DNA of 58,903 nucleotides, taken from NCBI RefSeq assembly GCF_017430385.1, contig NZ_JAFRNB010000005.1, forward strand, positions 1 to 58,903. The letters are read 5' to 3'. The position numbers and the translations under genes are program-made. Origin of the DNA: Treponema sp. (lineage in GTDB: Bacteria; Spirochaetota; Spirochaetia; Treponematales; Treponemataceae). The notes under the pieces are model-generated. The model ran no database searches. It worked only from the letters and a program-made list of their open reading frames with translations, and was not told the origin of the DNA. Shown here piece after piece: positions 32,321 through 40,386 of the stretch; position 1 is the stretch's first letter; the number at the start of each line of letters is the position of its first letter.

Positions 32321-33925
32321 ATGAAAGTTGTATCTAGTTTAATGAATTTTTCAAAAAGTGTCAGTGAAAGGCTGAGCGGCTTCAGTTTGTCAAAAAAATT
32401 ACTGCTCACTGCTCACTGCTCACTGCTCACCGCTTTAGCACTTTTTGCCACCCCAAAAACTCTCGTGCTTGGCGGAGACAACGGCTGGGGGGAGATTGCT
32501 TCGATGAACGGTCTTGTCGTTGGAAACCAGAACGGTCAGTTCGGCTACGATGCGGTGGAACTTTCGACACAAACAACAGTTTTTGACAGCAACACGGATT
32601 TGCTTCTTACTTTTGATGATGACAAATTCACTGATTTGAGCGGAAATTACACTGTGATGTCGAATAATCTTGTTCCGACTCACGATTCTGTCAAAGGATC
32701 TGGAGCTGCCCTTAGCCGAGGTAACAAAAAAGGCATAATTCTCAGCGGAAACAAAAACGCTCTTTTCGGACATGACGGTCTTGCCGGTTCATTCACGATT
32801 GAATTCTGGCTTTGTCCTTCTCTTGCAGAAAACGGCGAAATGGTCTTCTCATGGCGTTCTTCACTCAATGACGACACTCACTCTGAATACCAGATGATTT
32901 CAGCGGCTTTCTTCAACAATCACCTTGAATGGGTCTTCAACAATATTTTTATTCCTTTCTCAACTCATGAAGTTCATCTTGCAGGTTTCAGCACTGTTGT
33001 TCCAAACAAATGGGCAAGGCACACAATCAGTTTTGATCAGGAAAGCGGACTTTTGGAATATCTCGTTGACGGACGAACCGAGGCAATTAAATTCATCACC
33101 GAGAACGGACATGAATACGGCACTGTCTGCTATCCGATTTTGGGTGAAAAAGCTGGAATCGAACTTTGTACGGATTATGCCGGAAAAATCGACAATTTCA
33201 GGATTTCACGCACAAGCATAAAAAATGATAAAAATCACAAAAATGACATCTTCCTCAACGGAAATGAAAAATATCGGATTAATGGCGGAAAATTCACCAC
33301 AAAACCGCTTTTGATTTCTCAGGCGGCCGTAATCAATGAAATCGATACTTTGATGAATGTTCCTGCACAGACAGACATCCGCTTTTACATCCGCTCAGGC
33401 GATAATTGCTACGGCTGGACTGATGATTATCCTGCCTGGAAAGAAATTGTTCCCGGCGAGAAAATTGATGGCGTAAAAGGTTTGTATTTCCAGCTTTCAG
33501 CAGAACTTTTGCCGGATGGTGCCGGAAGTCAGAGTCCTCGGCTTTCGGAAGTCGTCGTAAAATATGAGGAGCAGAATGAGCCGTTGCCGCCATTTGCAAT
33601 CAATGCTGTTGCCGGAGACAGTTCTGTTACTCTCCACTGGAGCCATTCTGTCGATGACAATGCCGGAGGATATTATGTTTACTACGGAAACAGGCCGGGC
33701 GAATATTTGGGGCGCATGGCAGTTCAGGGAAGTTCGCCTGTAAATGTGGGAAATGTCACATCGGTTACGCTTACGGGGCTTGATAATGGAAGGATTTACT
33801 ATTTTGCCGTAAGTGCTTATTCTAAAGTTGACGGACGAATCAACGGAATGCTTTCTAAGGAAGTTTTTGCACGGCCAAGTTCACGGATTTCTACTGTACT
33901 TTCTCAGGAACTATCTAAAAAATAA
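32321..33925 (+). CDS. Secreted LamG-like / fibronectin type III protein
   Basis: 534 residues. The signal peptide's hydrophobic core (LLLTAHCSLLTALALFA) is encoded by tandem CACTGCT units (32401-32432) like the repeat ends seen elsewhere. Residues ~100-290 resemble a concanavalin/LamG fold (GSFTIEFWLCPS, WARHTISFDQESGLLEYLVDG, KIDNFRISR). Residues ~420-515 form a fibronectin type III domain (AVAGDSSVTLHWSHSVDD, GLDNGRIYYFAVSAYS). It probably acts at the cell surface or periplasm, perhaps binding carbohydrate. It diverges from uvrC with essentially no gap and lies 19 bp before the TPR gene. The second ATG at 32342 is an alternative start. Confidence 0.78.
   Translation: MKVVSSLMNFSKSVSERLSGFSLSKKLLLTAHCSLLTALALFATPKTLVLGGDNGWGEIASMNGLVVGNQNGQFGYDAVELSTQTTVFDSNTDLLLTFDDDKFTDLSGNYTVMSNNLVPTHDSVKGSGAALSRGNKKGIILSGNKNALFGHDGLAGSFTIEFWLCPSLAENGEMVFSWRSSLNDDTHSEYQMISAAFFNNHLEWVFNNIFIPFSTHEVHLAGFSTVVPNKWARHTISFDQESGLLEYLVDGRTEAIKFITENGHEYGTVCYPILGEKAGIELCTDYAGKIDNFRISRTSIKNDKNHKNDIFLNGNEKYRINGGKFTTKPLLISQAAVINEIDTLMNVPAQTDIRFYIRSGDNCYGWTDDYPAWKEIVPGEKIDGVKGLYFQLSAELLPDGAGSQSPRLSEVVVKYEEQNEPLPPFAINAVAGDSSVTLHWSHSVDDNAGGYYVYYGNRPGEYLGRMAVQGSSPVNVGNVTSVTLTGLDNGRIYYFAVSAYSKVDGRINGMLSKEVFARPSSRISTVLSQELSKK
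32400..32435 (+). repeat. Tandem CACTGCT repeat within signal-peptide coding region
   Basis: Four near-perfect units (CTGCTCA) in the start of the LamG/FN3 gene. The reverse strand gives GTGAGCAGTGAGCAG, similar to repeat ends at 49417 and 40098. Confidence 0.7.
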
Positions 33926-33944
33926 AAGACGGAGATTATAAATT

Positions 33945-36900
33945 ATGTCAGATTCAAACACAATGCTGGTGCGTGCGAAATCGGCCCTGCTTGCCCGTGA
34001 TTACACTCTTGCGGAAAAAATTTACAAGAATTTAATTCTCGAAGAGCCTGATAATATTTCTTATAAAATGCAGCTTGGAAATCTTTATGTAAAAGCTGGA
34101 AAAGATGACCAGGCTCTGACTATTTTTAAACAGATTGAGAAAGCTGACAATGAAAATCTCGATGCTCTGGTGGCAATTTCAGGAATTTACCGCCGCCAGA
34201 AAAGATATGAGGAGTCAGTTGCGTTCCTTGAGCAGGGCCTGATAATTTGTGAATCAAGTCCAAAAGCTCACGCAAAGATTTCCTACAATCTCGGATTCAC
34301 TTACCGCCAGATGGGAAATTATGACGGAGCAATCAAGTGCTTTGAGGAAGTCGTCGAGGATAATCCTTCCGATGTTTTGGCTAACAATCACTTGGGCGCG
34401 ATTTATGCCTTGCAGGGAAATCATACGCAGGCAATCGAGGCTTACAACCGTGGCTTAAAATATGATCCGAACCATCCGATTCTCCAGTTCAACATTGCAA
34501 AAAGTTATGCTGAAATTGGTGAAATCTCAAAGGCTCAGAGTTTCTATGAAGGCGCGCTCCGTGCAAAACCGGGCTGGACAGAGGCAATCGAGGCTTATTC
34601 AGATTTGCTTCTTGTGGAAAACAAGGTCGCTGAGGCAGATACAGTCGTAAATCAGGCACTTGAGCTTTATCCTGATGATGTAAAAATGCACACCGCAAAA
34701 GGAAATGTCTTCAACCGCCAGAGCATTTTCGAACATGCCGAAGCTGAGTTCAAAAAAGCACTTGATGTTGATGAAACTTACAAAAACGCACTCACTGGTC
34801 TCGCACATTCCCTTGAAAATCAGGGAAAACTTGGTGAAGCAATTGAAGTTATAAATAAAGCCGAAAAAATGAATCCGAAAGACCTTAAAATCAAAAAACA
34901 GTCTGCTCAGATTCATATTTCAGCCAACGAATTGGACACGGCATTCGAGAAGATTTCAAAACTCCGCGAAATTGACGGAAATGATGTCCAGACTTTGAAT
35001 CTTCTTGGTCAGTATTACATTTGCAAGGACGATGCCGCAAAAGCCGAGGAATGTTTCGCAAATATCAAGAAAATCAATCCTGATTACAACGAAATTTACC
35101 GCGACTGGGGCAAACGATTCATTCAGAAAGGCGATGAAAAGAAAGCCGAGCCGTATCTCCATGCCGCGATTCAGAAAAATCCGTCGGATTCAGATGCGAT
35201 GGTTTGCCTTGGCGAGCTATACGAAAAGCAGAATCAGATTGGAAAAGCACTTCAGTTCTATAAAAAGGCTTCTGCTGCCGATTCGTTCAACGAGCGTTCA
35301 AAGGTCGCCTCCGAGAGAATCTTGGGAAATGATGAGAGCCTTGCTTCCCTTGACTATGAATCGCTTCATTCTTCAACAGTGGATTATGATTCTTTGTTCT
35401 CAGGCGGAAAAGTTTCTGACGGTTCAGGACTCAGCGTTCAGGAAGATGAGGAAGCTGAAAATGCAGAGATTAAAATGACTTCCAAGGCTGCGGAATTTAT
35501 TTCTGATGCGGGAGAAATTTCTCTTGCTGTCAATGATGCTGACTTCACGGATGAAACTGAAAATCTTTCTGAGGAAGATGCTGCTGAAAATCCTGAAGCC
35601 GAAAACGCTGATGATGAAGAAGATTTCAATTTCGGTCAGTTTGGAATGGAAAAGCTGGCTGATACTCCTTCCGGGGCAGACGATGTAAATTCTGTCGCAA
35701 ATCTTCTTGAATCAGATGAAAATGCGCTTGATGAAGATAAGGGCGTTGATTTTGATGAGCTGATTGATGACGGTGCTCCGCTTGATGAAGAAGATGCGGG
35801 CGAGCCAGAGGTTGTGCCGGTTCCTGATGGAACAGAATATCTTGATGACTCAAATCATGTTGAGGTCGAAACTCCGAATTCCCAGAAACGAGAAATTTCT
35901 GACGAATCACTCGATATGCTTGAAGAGCAGATTAAAAAGGCCACCGAACTTGCAGAAAAAGCAAATTATGCCGCTGAAAGTGCATGGCAGGCTGCAACTC
36001 AGGCATCTGATGCGGCTCAGTCTGTGGACGAATTCCGAAATATGAAACTTGCTGCTGAAAATGCCGAGCCTGCATCTTCTGAGGAAACAGTTTCCGAGCC
36101 GACCGGGCCAGTTGAGCCAGAGACTCCAGTTGAGGAACCTGTCGCTGTGCCGGAAGAAGTTGCCGAAGAGCCGGTTGACCCTGAGACGAGCGAAGAGCCT
36201 GCTGAAGTTGAGGAGCGTGCCGAGGAAGAAATGTCCGACGACGAATTGAATGAATCGGAAGAACTTGCTGATTCTGATTTGCTCGCCGAAGATGACCTTG
36301 CAGCGCACGAACTTCTCACTGAGGACGACATTGCCGAAGCCGAGACTGAGGATGATGACTTTTTGGACGATATTCCAGATTATTTGCAGGAAGATGATAA
36401 AGAAACAGTTGCAGAATCTGAAGAAACAGAGGAAAATAGTATAGAGGATGTGACTGAAAATAATGATTTTGAAGAATCTGAGCGCCTCCTCGAAGACGAA
36501 CCGACGGAGGATAATATGGAAGAAACCGCATCAGAAAAAGAAGCTCCAAAAATTGATGATTTGACTCTGCGCCGTGCAATCGATATGCTTCCTTCAATCA
36601 TTGCGGCAATCGAAGACCGAAGCGTAATTTACCGGTTCCGCGCGTTCCTCTCAATGTTCAAAACTTTGCGTGAAATGCTCGAATATTTGCCGCCAGAGCA
36701 GCGACATGAATTCATGACGAGCCGAAACCGCCTGCTTTTGGATTATGTCATTTCCAAGCTTTCAGGAAAACCTGGCTTGTACGCCACTACAAAAGCATTG
36801 CTCCGCTCAGGTTTGATTCATGAGAATCCAGAAAACAAACCGAGCGAAAAAGACGGAATCGAGCTTGTAAAGGAAGTTTTGGGCGACCTGCGTGAGCTGA

Positions 36901-36974
36901 GCAAGCACCTCGAAGATGAGACTTTGCGAGAAGTTCTCAACAACGAGGCTGATACACTCGAACAAAGCATTTAA
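33945..36974 (+). CDS. Large TPR-repeat protein with acidic region
   Basis: 1,009 residues, no signal peptide. Residues ~1-470 hold about a dozen tetratricopeptide repeats (for example YTLAEKIYKNLILEEPDN, YDGAIKCFEEVVEDNPSD, HTQAIEAYNRGLKYDPNH), forming a protein-binding solenoid. Residues ~500-880 are very acidic and low-complexity, rich in Glu, Asp, Ala, Pro and Val. A helical C-terminal domain (about 885-1,009: LRRAIDMLPSIIAAIED, LRDLRELSKHLEDE-like) ends it. Probably a cytoplasmic scaffold. It is co-directional with and 19 bp after the LamG/FN3 gene and ends at a family G repeat. No specific function is inferred. Confidence 0.85.
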   Translation: MSDSNTMLVRAKSALLARDYTLAEKIYKNLILEEPDNISYKMQLGNLYVKAGKDDQALTIFKQIEKADNENLDALVAISGIYRRQKRYEESVAFLEQGLIICESSPKAHAKISYNLGFTYRQMGNYDGAIKCFEEVVEDNPSDVLANNHLGAIYALQGNHTQAIEAYNRGLKYDPNHPILQFNIAKSYAEIGEISKAQSFYEGALRAKPGWTEAIEAYSDLLLVENKVAEADTVVNQALELYPDDVKMHTAKGNVFNRQSIFEHAEAEFKKALDVDETYKNALTGLAHSLENQGKLGEAIEVINKAEKMNPKDLKIKKQSAQIHISANELDTAFEKISKLREIDGNDVQTLNLLGQYYICKDDAAKAEECFANIKKINPDYNEIYRDWGKRFIQKGDEKKAEPYLHAAIQKNPSDSDAMVCLGELYEKQNQIGKALQFYKKASAADSFNERSKVASERILGNDESLASLDYESLHSSTVDYDSLFSGGKVSDGSGLSVQEDEEAENAEIKMTSKAAEFISDAGEISLAVNDADFTDETENLSEEDAAENPEAENADDEEDFNFGQFGMEKLADTPSGADDVNSVANLLESDENALDEDKGVDFDELIDDGAPLDEEDAGEPEVVPVPDGTEYLDDSNHVEVETPNSQKREISDESLDMLEEQIKKATELAEKANYAAESAWQAATQASDAAQSVDEFRNMKLAAENAEPASSEETVSEPTGPVEPETPVEEPVAVPEEVAEEPVDPETSEEPAEVEERAEEEMSDDELNESEELADSDLLAEDDLAAHELLTEDDIAEAETEDDDFLDDIPDYLQEDDKETVAESEETEENSIEDVTENNDFEESERLLEDEPTEDNMEETASEKEAPKIDDLTLRRAIDMLPSIIAAIEDRSVIYRFRAFLSMFKTLREMLEYLPPEQRHEFMTSRNRLLLDYVISKLSGKPGLYATTKALLRSGLIHENPENKPSEKDGIELVKEVLGDLRELSKHLEDETLREVLNNEADTLEQSI

Positions 36975-36990
36975 AATCACTAGATACTAC

Positions 36991-37091
36991 AAAAAGACAT
37001 GGCCTTCCATCGGGAACCCAAAATCAAACATCGCAGTGAGCAAAGCTCAGGCGAGTTTGTTTTGGAACCCCGATTCCGGCCATGTCTTTTT
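36991..37091. repeat. Family G repeat, copy G1 (likely bidirectional terminator)
   Basis: Outer arms AAAAAGACATGGCC/GGCCATGTCTTTTT (36991-37004, 37078-37091), an inner conserved pairing ATCGGG/CCCGAT with flanking GAACC boxes, and a hairpin CAAACATCGC/GCGAGTTTG. A- and T-runs at the two ends fit termination in both directions. It lies between converging genes. Second copy 43304-43399, half copy 6345-6416. Confidence 0.8.
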
Positions 37092-37122
37092 GCTTTTCAG
37101 AGCTTATAAATGCTTTTTTCGA

Positions 37123-38271
37123 TTATATTCTGATTATCTTTGAGTGTGTGATTACTTCATTCCCTGTTTCCGTAATCAGCACGTCGTTTTCTAGTCGCAC
37201 GCCGCCTAATTCCGGGTCGTAAAGGCCTGGTTCGAGAGTGACAATCATTCCAGGCTTGAACAAAAGCTCATCGGGATGTTTCGGCATTACCCGCGGAAAT
37301 TCATGGATTTCAAGACCGATTCCATGACCGAGCGTGTGAGGCATCACTTTCTTTGCGTTTGCAAATACTAAATCAGCAGCTTCGGCTGCTTTTTTTATTG
37401 GAGAGCCGGCTTTGTAAAGCGGAAGTGCCTGTTCAGCGGCTTTTTCTACGAGAGTAAGAAGTTCTTCCTGCTTTGCATTGAGCGGACCTTTTGCAACGGT
37501 GAGCGTTGTGTCGCTTGTGTAACCTTCGTAAACAACACCGAAGTCAAGGATTGAAAGCCCCTGTGCCGGCCACGGAGCATTTGTGTAGCCTGGGAAAGCA
37601 TGGATTGCAAAACTTCGGGCAGGGCCTGCTGCGAGCGTGTCAAAGCCTGTTCTCTCGCAACCGCATTTTCGAAGCTCCGATTCAATCAGGAGTGCGACAT
37701 CACTTTCTTTCTGGAGCCAGTTTTCACGGATTCCGCGCTCAATTTCGGAAATAATCCAGTCACCGACGCGGCAAGCTTCTTTTGTACATTCAATTTCGTA
37801 TTCATCTTTTGTGGCACGCATATTCACGACAAAATCATGAACGCTGTTTTCACGGCAAAGAACATCCCAGCCTTCAAGCGCATCGACATATTGCAAAAAG
37901 AGCGGGTAGGGCGTTGTCGGCGGAATTTCAACCTTGAGCCTGTTTGACTTGAGCCTGAAAGATTTGAGAGTTTCTTTTACAGCCCGAATATTTCGTCTTT
38001 CATATTTGTTGTACGGCACGACATCAACGGCCACAGAACGCTCTTTCGCAAGATTGTCATCCCAAGGAATAAGAACGCATTTCCCGTTGTCCGCAATGAT
38101 AAAAAGTGCATCGCTCGGATGCCCTGTGAAGTATCGGACAGCAGGATTACGCCTTTCCTCGCAATCCTCGAACACAGCCGCCGTGATTTTGTTTTCATTC
38201 ATGTAAGCAAGAAGTTTTTCTCGTCTTGCAGTGTAGATTTTTTTTAGTTCATCTTGTGTGTATTCTTTCAT
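37123..38271 (-). CDS. M24-family aminopeptidase (Xaa-Pro aminopeptidase type)
   Basis: 382 residues. The N-terminal creatinase-like domain (about 1-145) precedes the pita-bread metallopeptidase domain. Metal ligands are visible: Asp in LDFGVVYEGYTSDTT (two Asp), His in LGHGIGLEIHEFP, Glu in TLEPGLYDP, and the last Glu in GVRLENDVLITETG. This fits removal of N-terminal residues preceding proline in cytoplasmic peptides. It is a single gene; a TAGAAT box (38284-38279) lies 7 nt before the ATG, again predicting a leaderless message. Confidence 0.92.
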   Translation of the reverse strand: MKEYTQDELKKIYTARREKLLAYMNENKITAAVFEDCEERRNPAVRYFTGHPSDALFIIADNGKCVLIPWDDNLAKERSVAVDVVPYNKYERRNIRAVKETLKSFRLKSNRLKVEIPPTTPYPLFLQYVDALEGWDVLCRENSVHDFVVNMRATKDEYEIECTKEACRVGDWIISEIERGIRENWLQKESDVALLIESELRKCGCERTGFDTLAAGPARSFAIHAFPGYTNAPWPAQGLSILDFGVVYEGYTSDTTLTVAKGPLNAKQEELLTLVEKAAEQALPLYKAGSPIKKAAEAADLVFANAKKVMPHTLGHGIGLEIHEFPRVMPKHPDELLFKPGMIVTLEPGLYDPELGGVRLENDVLITETGNEVITHSKIIRI

Positions 38272-38289
38272 GAGATAGATTCTAGCACA

Positions 38290-38425
38290 TAGTCAAAAGG
38301 GGGGAAAGCCTTCCCCTCGCTCCAAAGTCCTCGCTTCGCTGCGGTCTTTTCCGCTACCCCTTCACCGAGACTCGGAAAAAATGATTCTGCGAGTTTTGCA
38401 TTGCAAAACTCGATAGTTAGAGATA
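38290..38425 (-). repeat. Family C-related repeat, variant copy C4
   Basis: On the minus strand: hairpin GAGTTTTGCA/TGCAAAACTC, then CCGAGTCTCGGTGAAGGGG, AGCGAAGCGAGGAC, GGAGCGAGGGGAAGGC and CCCCCCTTTT. It shares the second half of copies C1 and C2 but has a different core hairpin. It separates murJ from the aminopeptidase gene. Confidence 0.65.
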
Positions 38426-38449
38426 GCGAACGACCAACGCCCCAGAAAA

Positions 38450-40075
38450 TTATCTTCTGACCTTCCGAACAATCACCTTCACAATTTCGTCCTTTGTAAT
38501 CACAAGAAGCACGATGCCGATTGCTCCGTAGCAAATCGCCGTGACTGCTAGCGGCACACCGAATCCAATCAGGCGGCCATGTCCTTCAAAAATCGGCAGA
38601 ACGGCTTTTCGTACGAAAAATGCCGGAACACAGGCGATAAGAGAAAGGACGACAAGCTTTGCCGCGTAAAAAATCGTTCCCAAAGTTACTGATTTTACAT
38701 CGAGGCTCTGATTTTTCTTTAAGAAGACAAAAAGTGCGACTGTGTTCGTGAAACTTGCCAATGAAAGTGCGAGCGCGATTCCGGCTCCAGTTCCATCGTT
38801 GTGCAGGATTATCACGGCAAAAGCGAGGGAAATATTCACCGCAAAGCCGATGATTCCTGCGACTGTTGGCGATTTTGTGTTTCCCTGTGCGTAAAAAGCC
38901 GGCGAAATGATTCGGTTGAGAGCGATGAAGAAAAGGCCTGCGATGTGCATTCTGAATGCATCGAGAGTAAGCCGAACTGATTCATCGGAGAATTTTTTTG
39001 ATTTATAAACCAGCGAAATGATTTCTTCTCCGCACAAAAGACTCAAAAATGTGATTGGAATAGAAATCAATGCCATGATTTTTGCCGCCTGAACTAGCAT
39101 CTTGTTGAAATCTTCCCAGAGCTGTTTTTTTGCAAGTCCGCTCAAATCCGGAAGAATTACTGTTCCGATTGAGACCGCAAAAATTCCCAAAATCAATTCC
39201 TGTAAGCGAAGCGAATACTGGAGCGAAGATACGATTCCTGTTCCGGCCTTGCCTGCAAGGGCTGTAGAAACGACATCGTTGAGCTGATAACACGCCATTC
39301 CGATAATCGTCGGTACAATCAATTTCATGACTTTGCGTGTGCCCGGATTATTGAATGCGTTTTTGAGAGTTGTAAAATGGAACCTCCAGCCTGTTTTTAG
39401 CACAAACGGAAGCTGAAAAAGTGCCTGAACACAGCCGCCCGAAATAACGCCGATAGACATTGCGCGGGCTGCCATCTGAGCCTTAAGTTCAGAATCTTCT
39501 ATATTATTGGTTAGAATCGGAGTGAGGATATAAGTCGCAGCGATTACAATTGAGTTGAAAAGAACCGGCGTGAAGCCTGATGGAGAAAAAATCTTTACAC
39601 CGTTCAAAACTCCCTGAAAAAACGCCGCAATTGAAATCACCACAAGATAAGGAAACATGATTCTGGTGAGAATCGTAGTTTCGTGGAGAAGGGCTGTGTC
39701 ACTGTTGTCCAAAAAGATTTTAACAATCAGCGGAGTCGCCAGAATTCCAATCAAGACAACACAAGTCGTCAAAAAAGCAATCAGAGTGATTGTCGCGCTA
39801 AGAAATTCGCGGATAGTTTTTTTGCCTTCGTCCGAGTCTGAATCTTCGAGATAACCTTTGAAAGTCGGGATAAAAGCCACGGAAATAGAATTTTCTGCAA
39901 AAAGGCGGCGCAAAAGATTTGGAATCATGAAAGCAATGCCGAAAGCGTCTGCATATTTTGAAGTTCCAAGAAAAGCAGCCTTTGTCATCTCGCGAACAAG
40001 ACCCAAAATGCGTGAACAAAGCGTAAAAAATGAAAGCGAAAGCCCCGCCGAAAGGAGCGATTTTGATTTTGACAT
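38450..40075 (-). CDS. murJ: Lipid II flippase MurJ
   Basis: Flips the peptidoglycan precursor lipid II across the inner membrane. The ATG at 40075 (MSKSKSLLSAGLSLSFFTL) is chosen because a TATACT -10 box ends 6 nt upstream; the longer frame from 40117 runs through the promoter and a repeat. The 541 residues form about 14 membrane helices, with MVN-family blocks SRILGLVREMTKAAFLG, FRMPNLLRRLFAE-like (FMIPNLLRRLFAENSISVAF), and LNRIISPAFYAQGNTKSP. Charged residues in helix 1-2 and the APAFYA region are conserved. Confidence 0.93.
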   Translation of the reverse strand: MSKSKSLLSAGLSLSFFTLCSRILGLVREMTKAAFLGTSKYADAFGIAFMIPNLLRRLFAENSISVAFIPTFKGYLEDSDSDEGKKTIREFLSATITLIAFLTTCVVLIGILATPLIVKIFLDNSDTALLHETTILTRIMFPYLVVISIAAFFQGVLNGVKIFSPSGFTPVLFNSIVIAATYILTPILTNNIEDSELKAQMAARAMSIGVISGGCVQALFQLPFVLKTGWRFHFTTLKNAFNNPGTRKVMKLIVPTIIGMACYQLNDVVSTALAGKAGTGIVSSLQYSLRLQELILGIFAVSIGTVILPDLSGLAKKQLWEDFNKMLVQAAKIMALISIPITFLSLLCGEEIISLVYKSKKFSDESVRLTLDAFRMHIAGLFFIALNRIISPAFYAQGNTKSPTVAGIIGFAVNISLAFAVIILHNDGTGAGIALALSLASFTNTVALFVFLKKNQSLDVKSVTLGTIFYAAKLVVLSLIACVPAFFVRKAVLPIFEGHGRLIGFGVPLAVTAICYGAIGIVLLVITKDEIVKVIVRKVRR

Positions 40076-40081
40076 GAGGGT

Positions 40082-40110
40082 AGTATAACAAAAAAAATAG
40101 TAATTAGGAA
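40082..40110 (-). promoter_or_regulatory. Promoter of murJ, -35 supplied by a repeat end
   Basis: Minus-strand TTCCTA (40110-40105), 17-bp spacer, TATACT (40087-40082), 6 nt to the ATG at 40075. The -35 lies in a tandem AATTAGC-type repeat (40100-40138). Confidence 0.45.
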
Positions 40111-40138
40111 TTAGCAATTAGCAATTAGCAATGAGGAA
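40098..40138. repeat. Short tandem AATTAGC repeat
   Basis: About four units of TTAGCAA/TTAGGAA between murJ and the family B repeat. Comparable tandem units occur at 49417-49449 inside the ABC-F gene. Confidence 0.7.
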
Positions 40139-40157
40139 TAGCTTTTGAGGTATTTGC

Positions 40158-40309
40158 AAAATCGGCTCCCAGTCGCGAAAACGGCTTATCGGAAGCGCAT
40201 GCTAGCATGCTACACGCGTTTTGTGCTTGAAACTATATACGTTTGCCGCTCACGCGGCAGCACAAAACGAGTGTTTCCGTAAGCCGTTTCGCTCATTCGC
40301 GCCATTTTC
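40158..40309 (+). repeat. Family B structured repeat, copy B1
   Basis: About 150 nt. Closing stem AACGGCTTA/TAAGCCGTT (40180-40188, 40280-40288); side hairpin GCATGC-TA-GCATGC (40197-40210); stem ACAC+CGTTTTGTGC with GCACAAAACG+GTGT (40212-40226, 40260-40274), interrupted by one G-A mismatch; terminal hairpin TGCCGC/GCGGCA (40244-40259); unpaired AACTATATACGTT just before it. Copy B2 (55090-55260, reverse) keeps the fold with compensatory changes. Confidence 0.85.
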
Positions 40310-40374
40310 AATATAAAAATCGATTATATTGCATTTGCCCTAGACAAAGCGATGACTTCCCCCTTCAAAAGTTG

Positions 40375-40380
40375 TATAAT
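40375..40380 (+). promoter_or_regulatory. -10 box of pepF, predicted leaderless
   Basis: TATAAT at 40375-40380 ends 6 nt before the ATG at 40387. No convincing -35 at 17 bp (a TGACTT lies 16 bp upstream). The in-frame ATG at 40243 lies inside the family B repeat and is rejected. Confidence 0.6.
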
Positions 40381-40386
40381 GCTTAC

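Noticed and set aside
40158..40309. Family B as an integron attC site
   Set aside because: Treponema denticola has an integron, so I checked. The RYYYAAC and GTTRRRY core sites are not in the right places, and no gene cassette lies between the copies.
40243..40386. N-terminal extension of pepF from the ATG at 40243
   Set aside because: The extension lies in the family B repeat, upstream of the pepF -10 box, and is not part of the M3 family.
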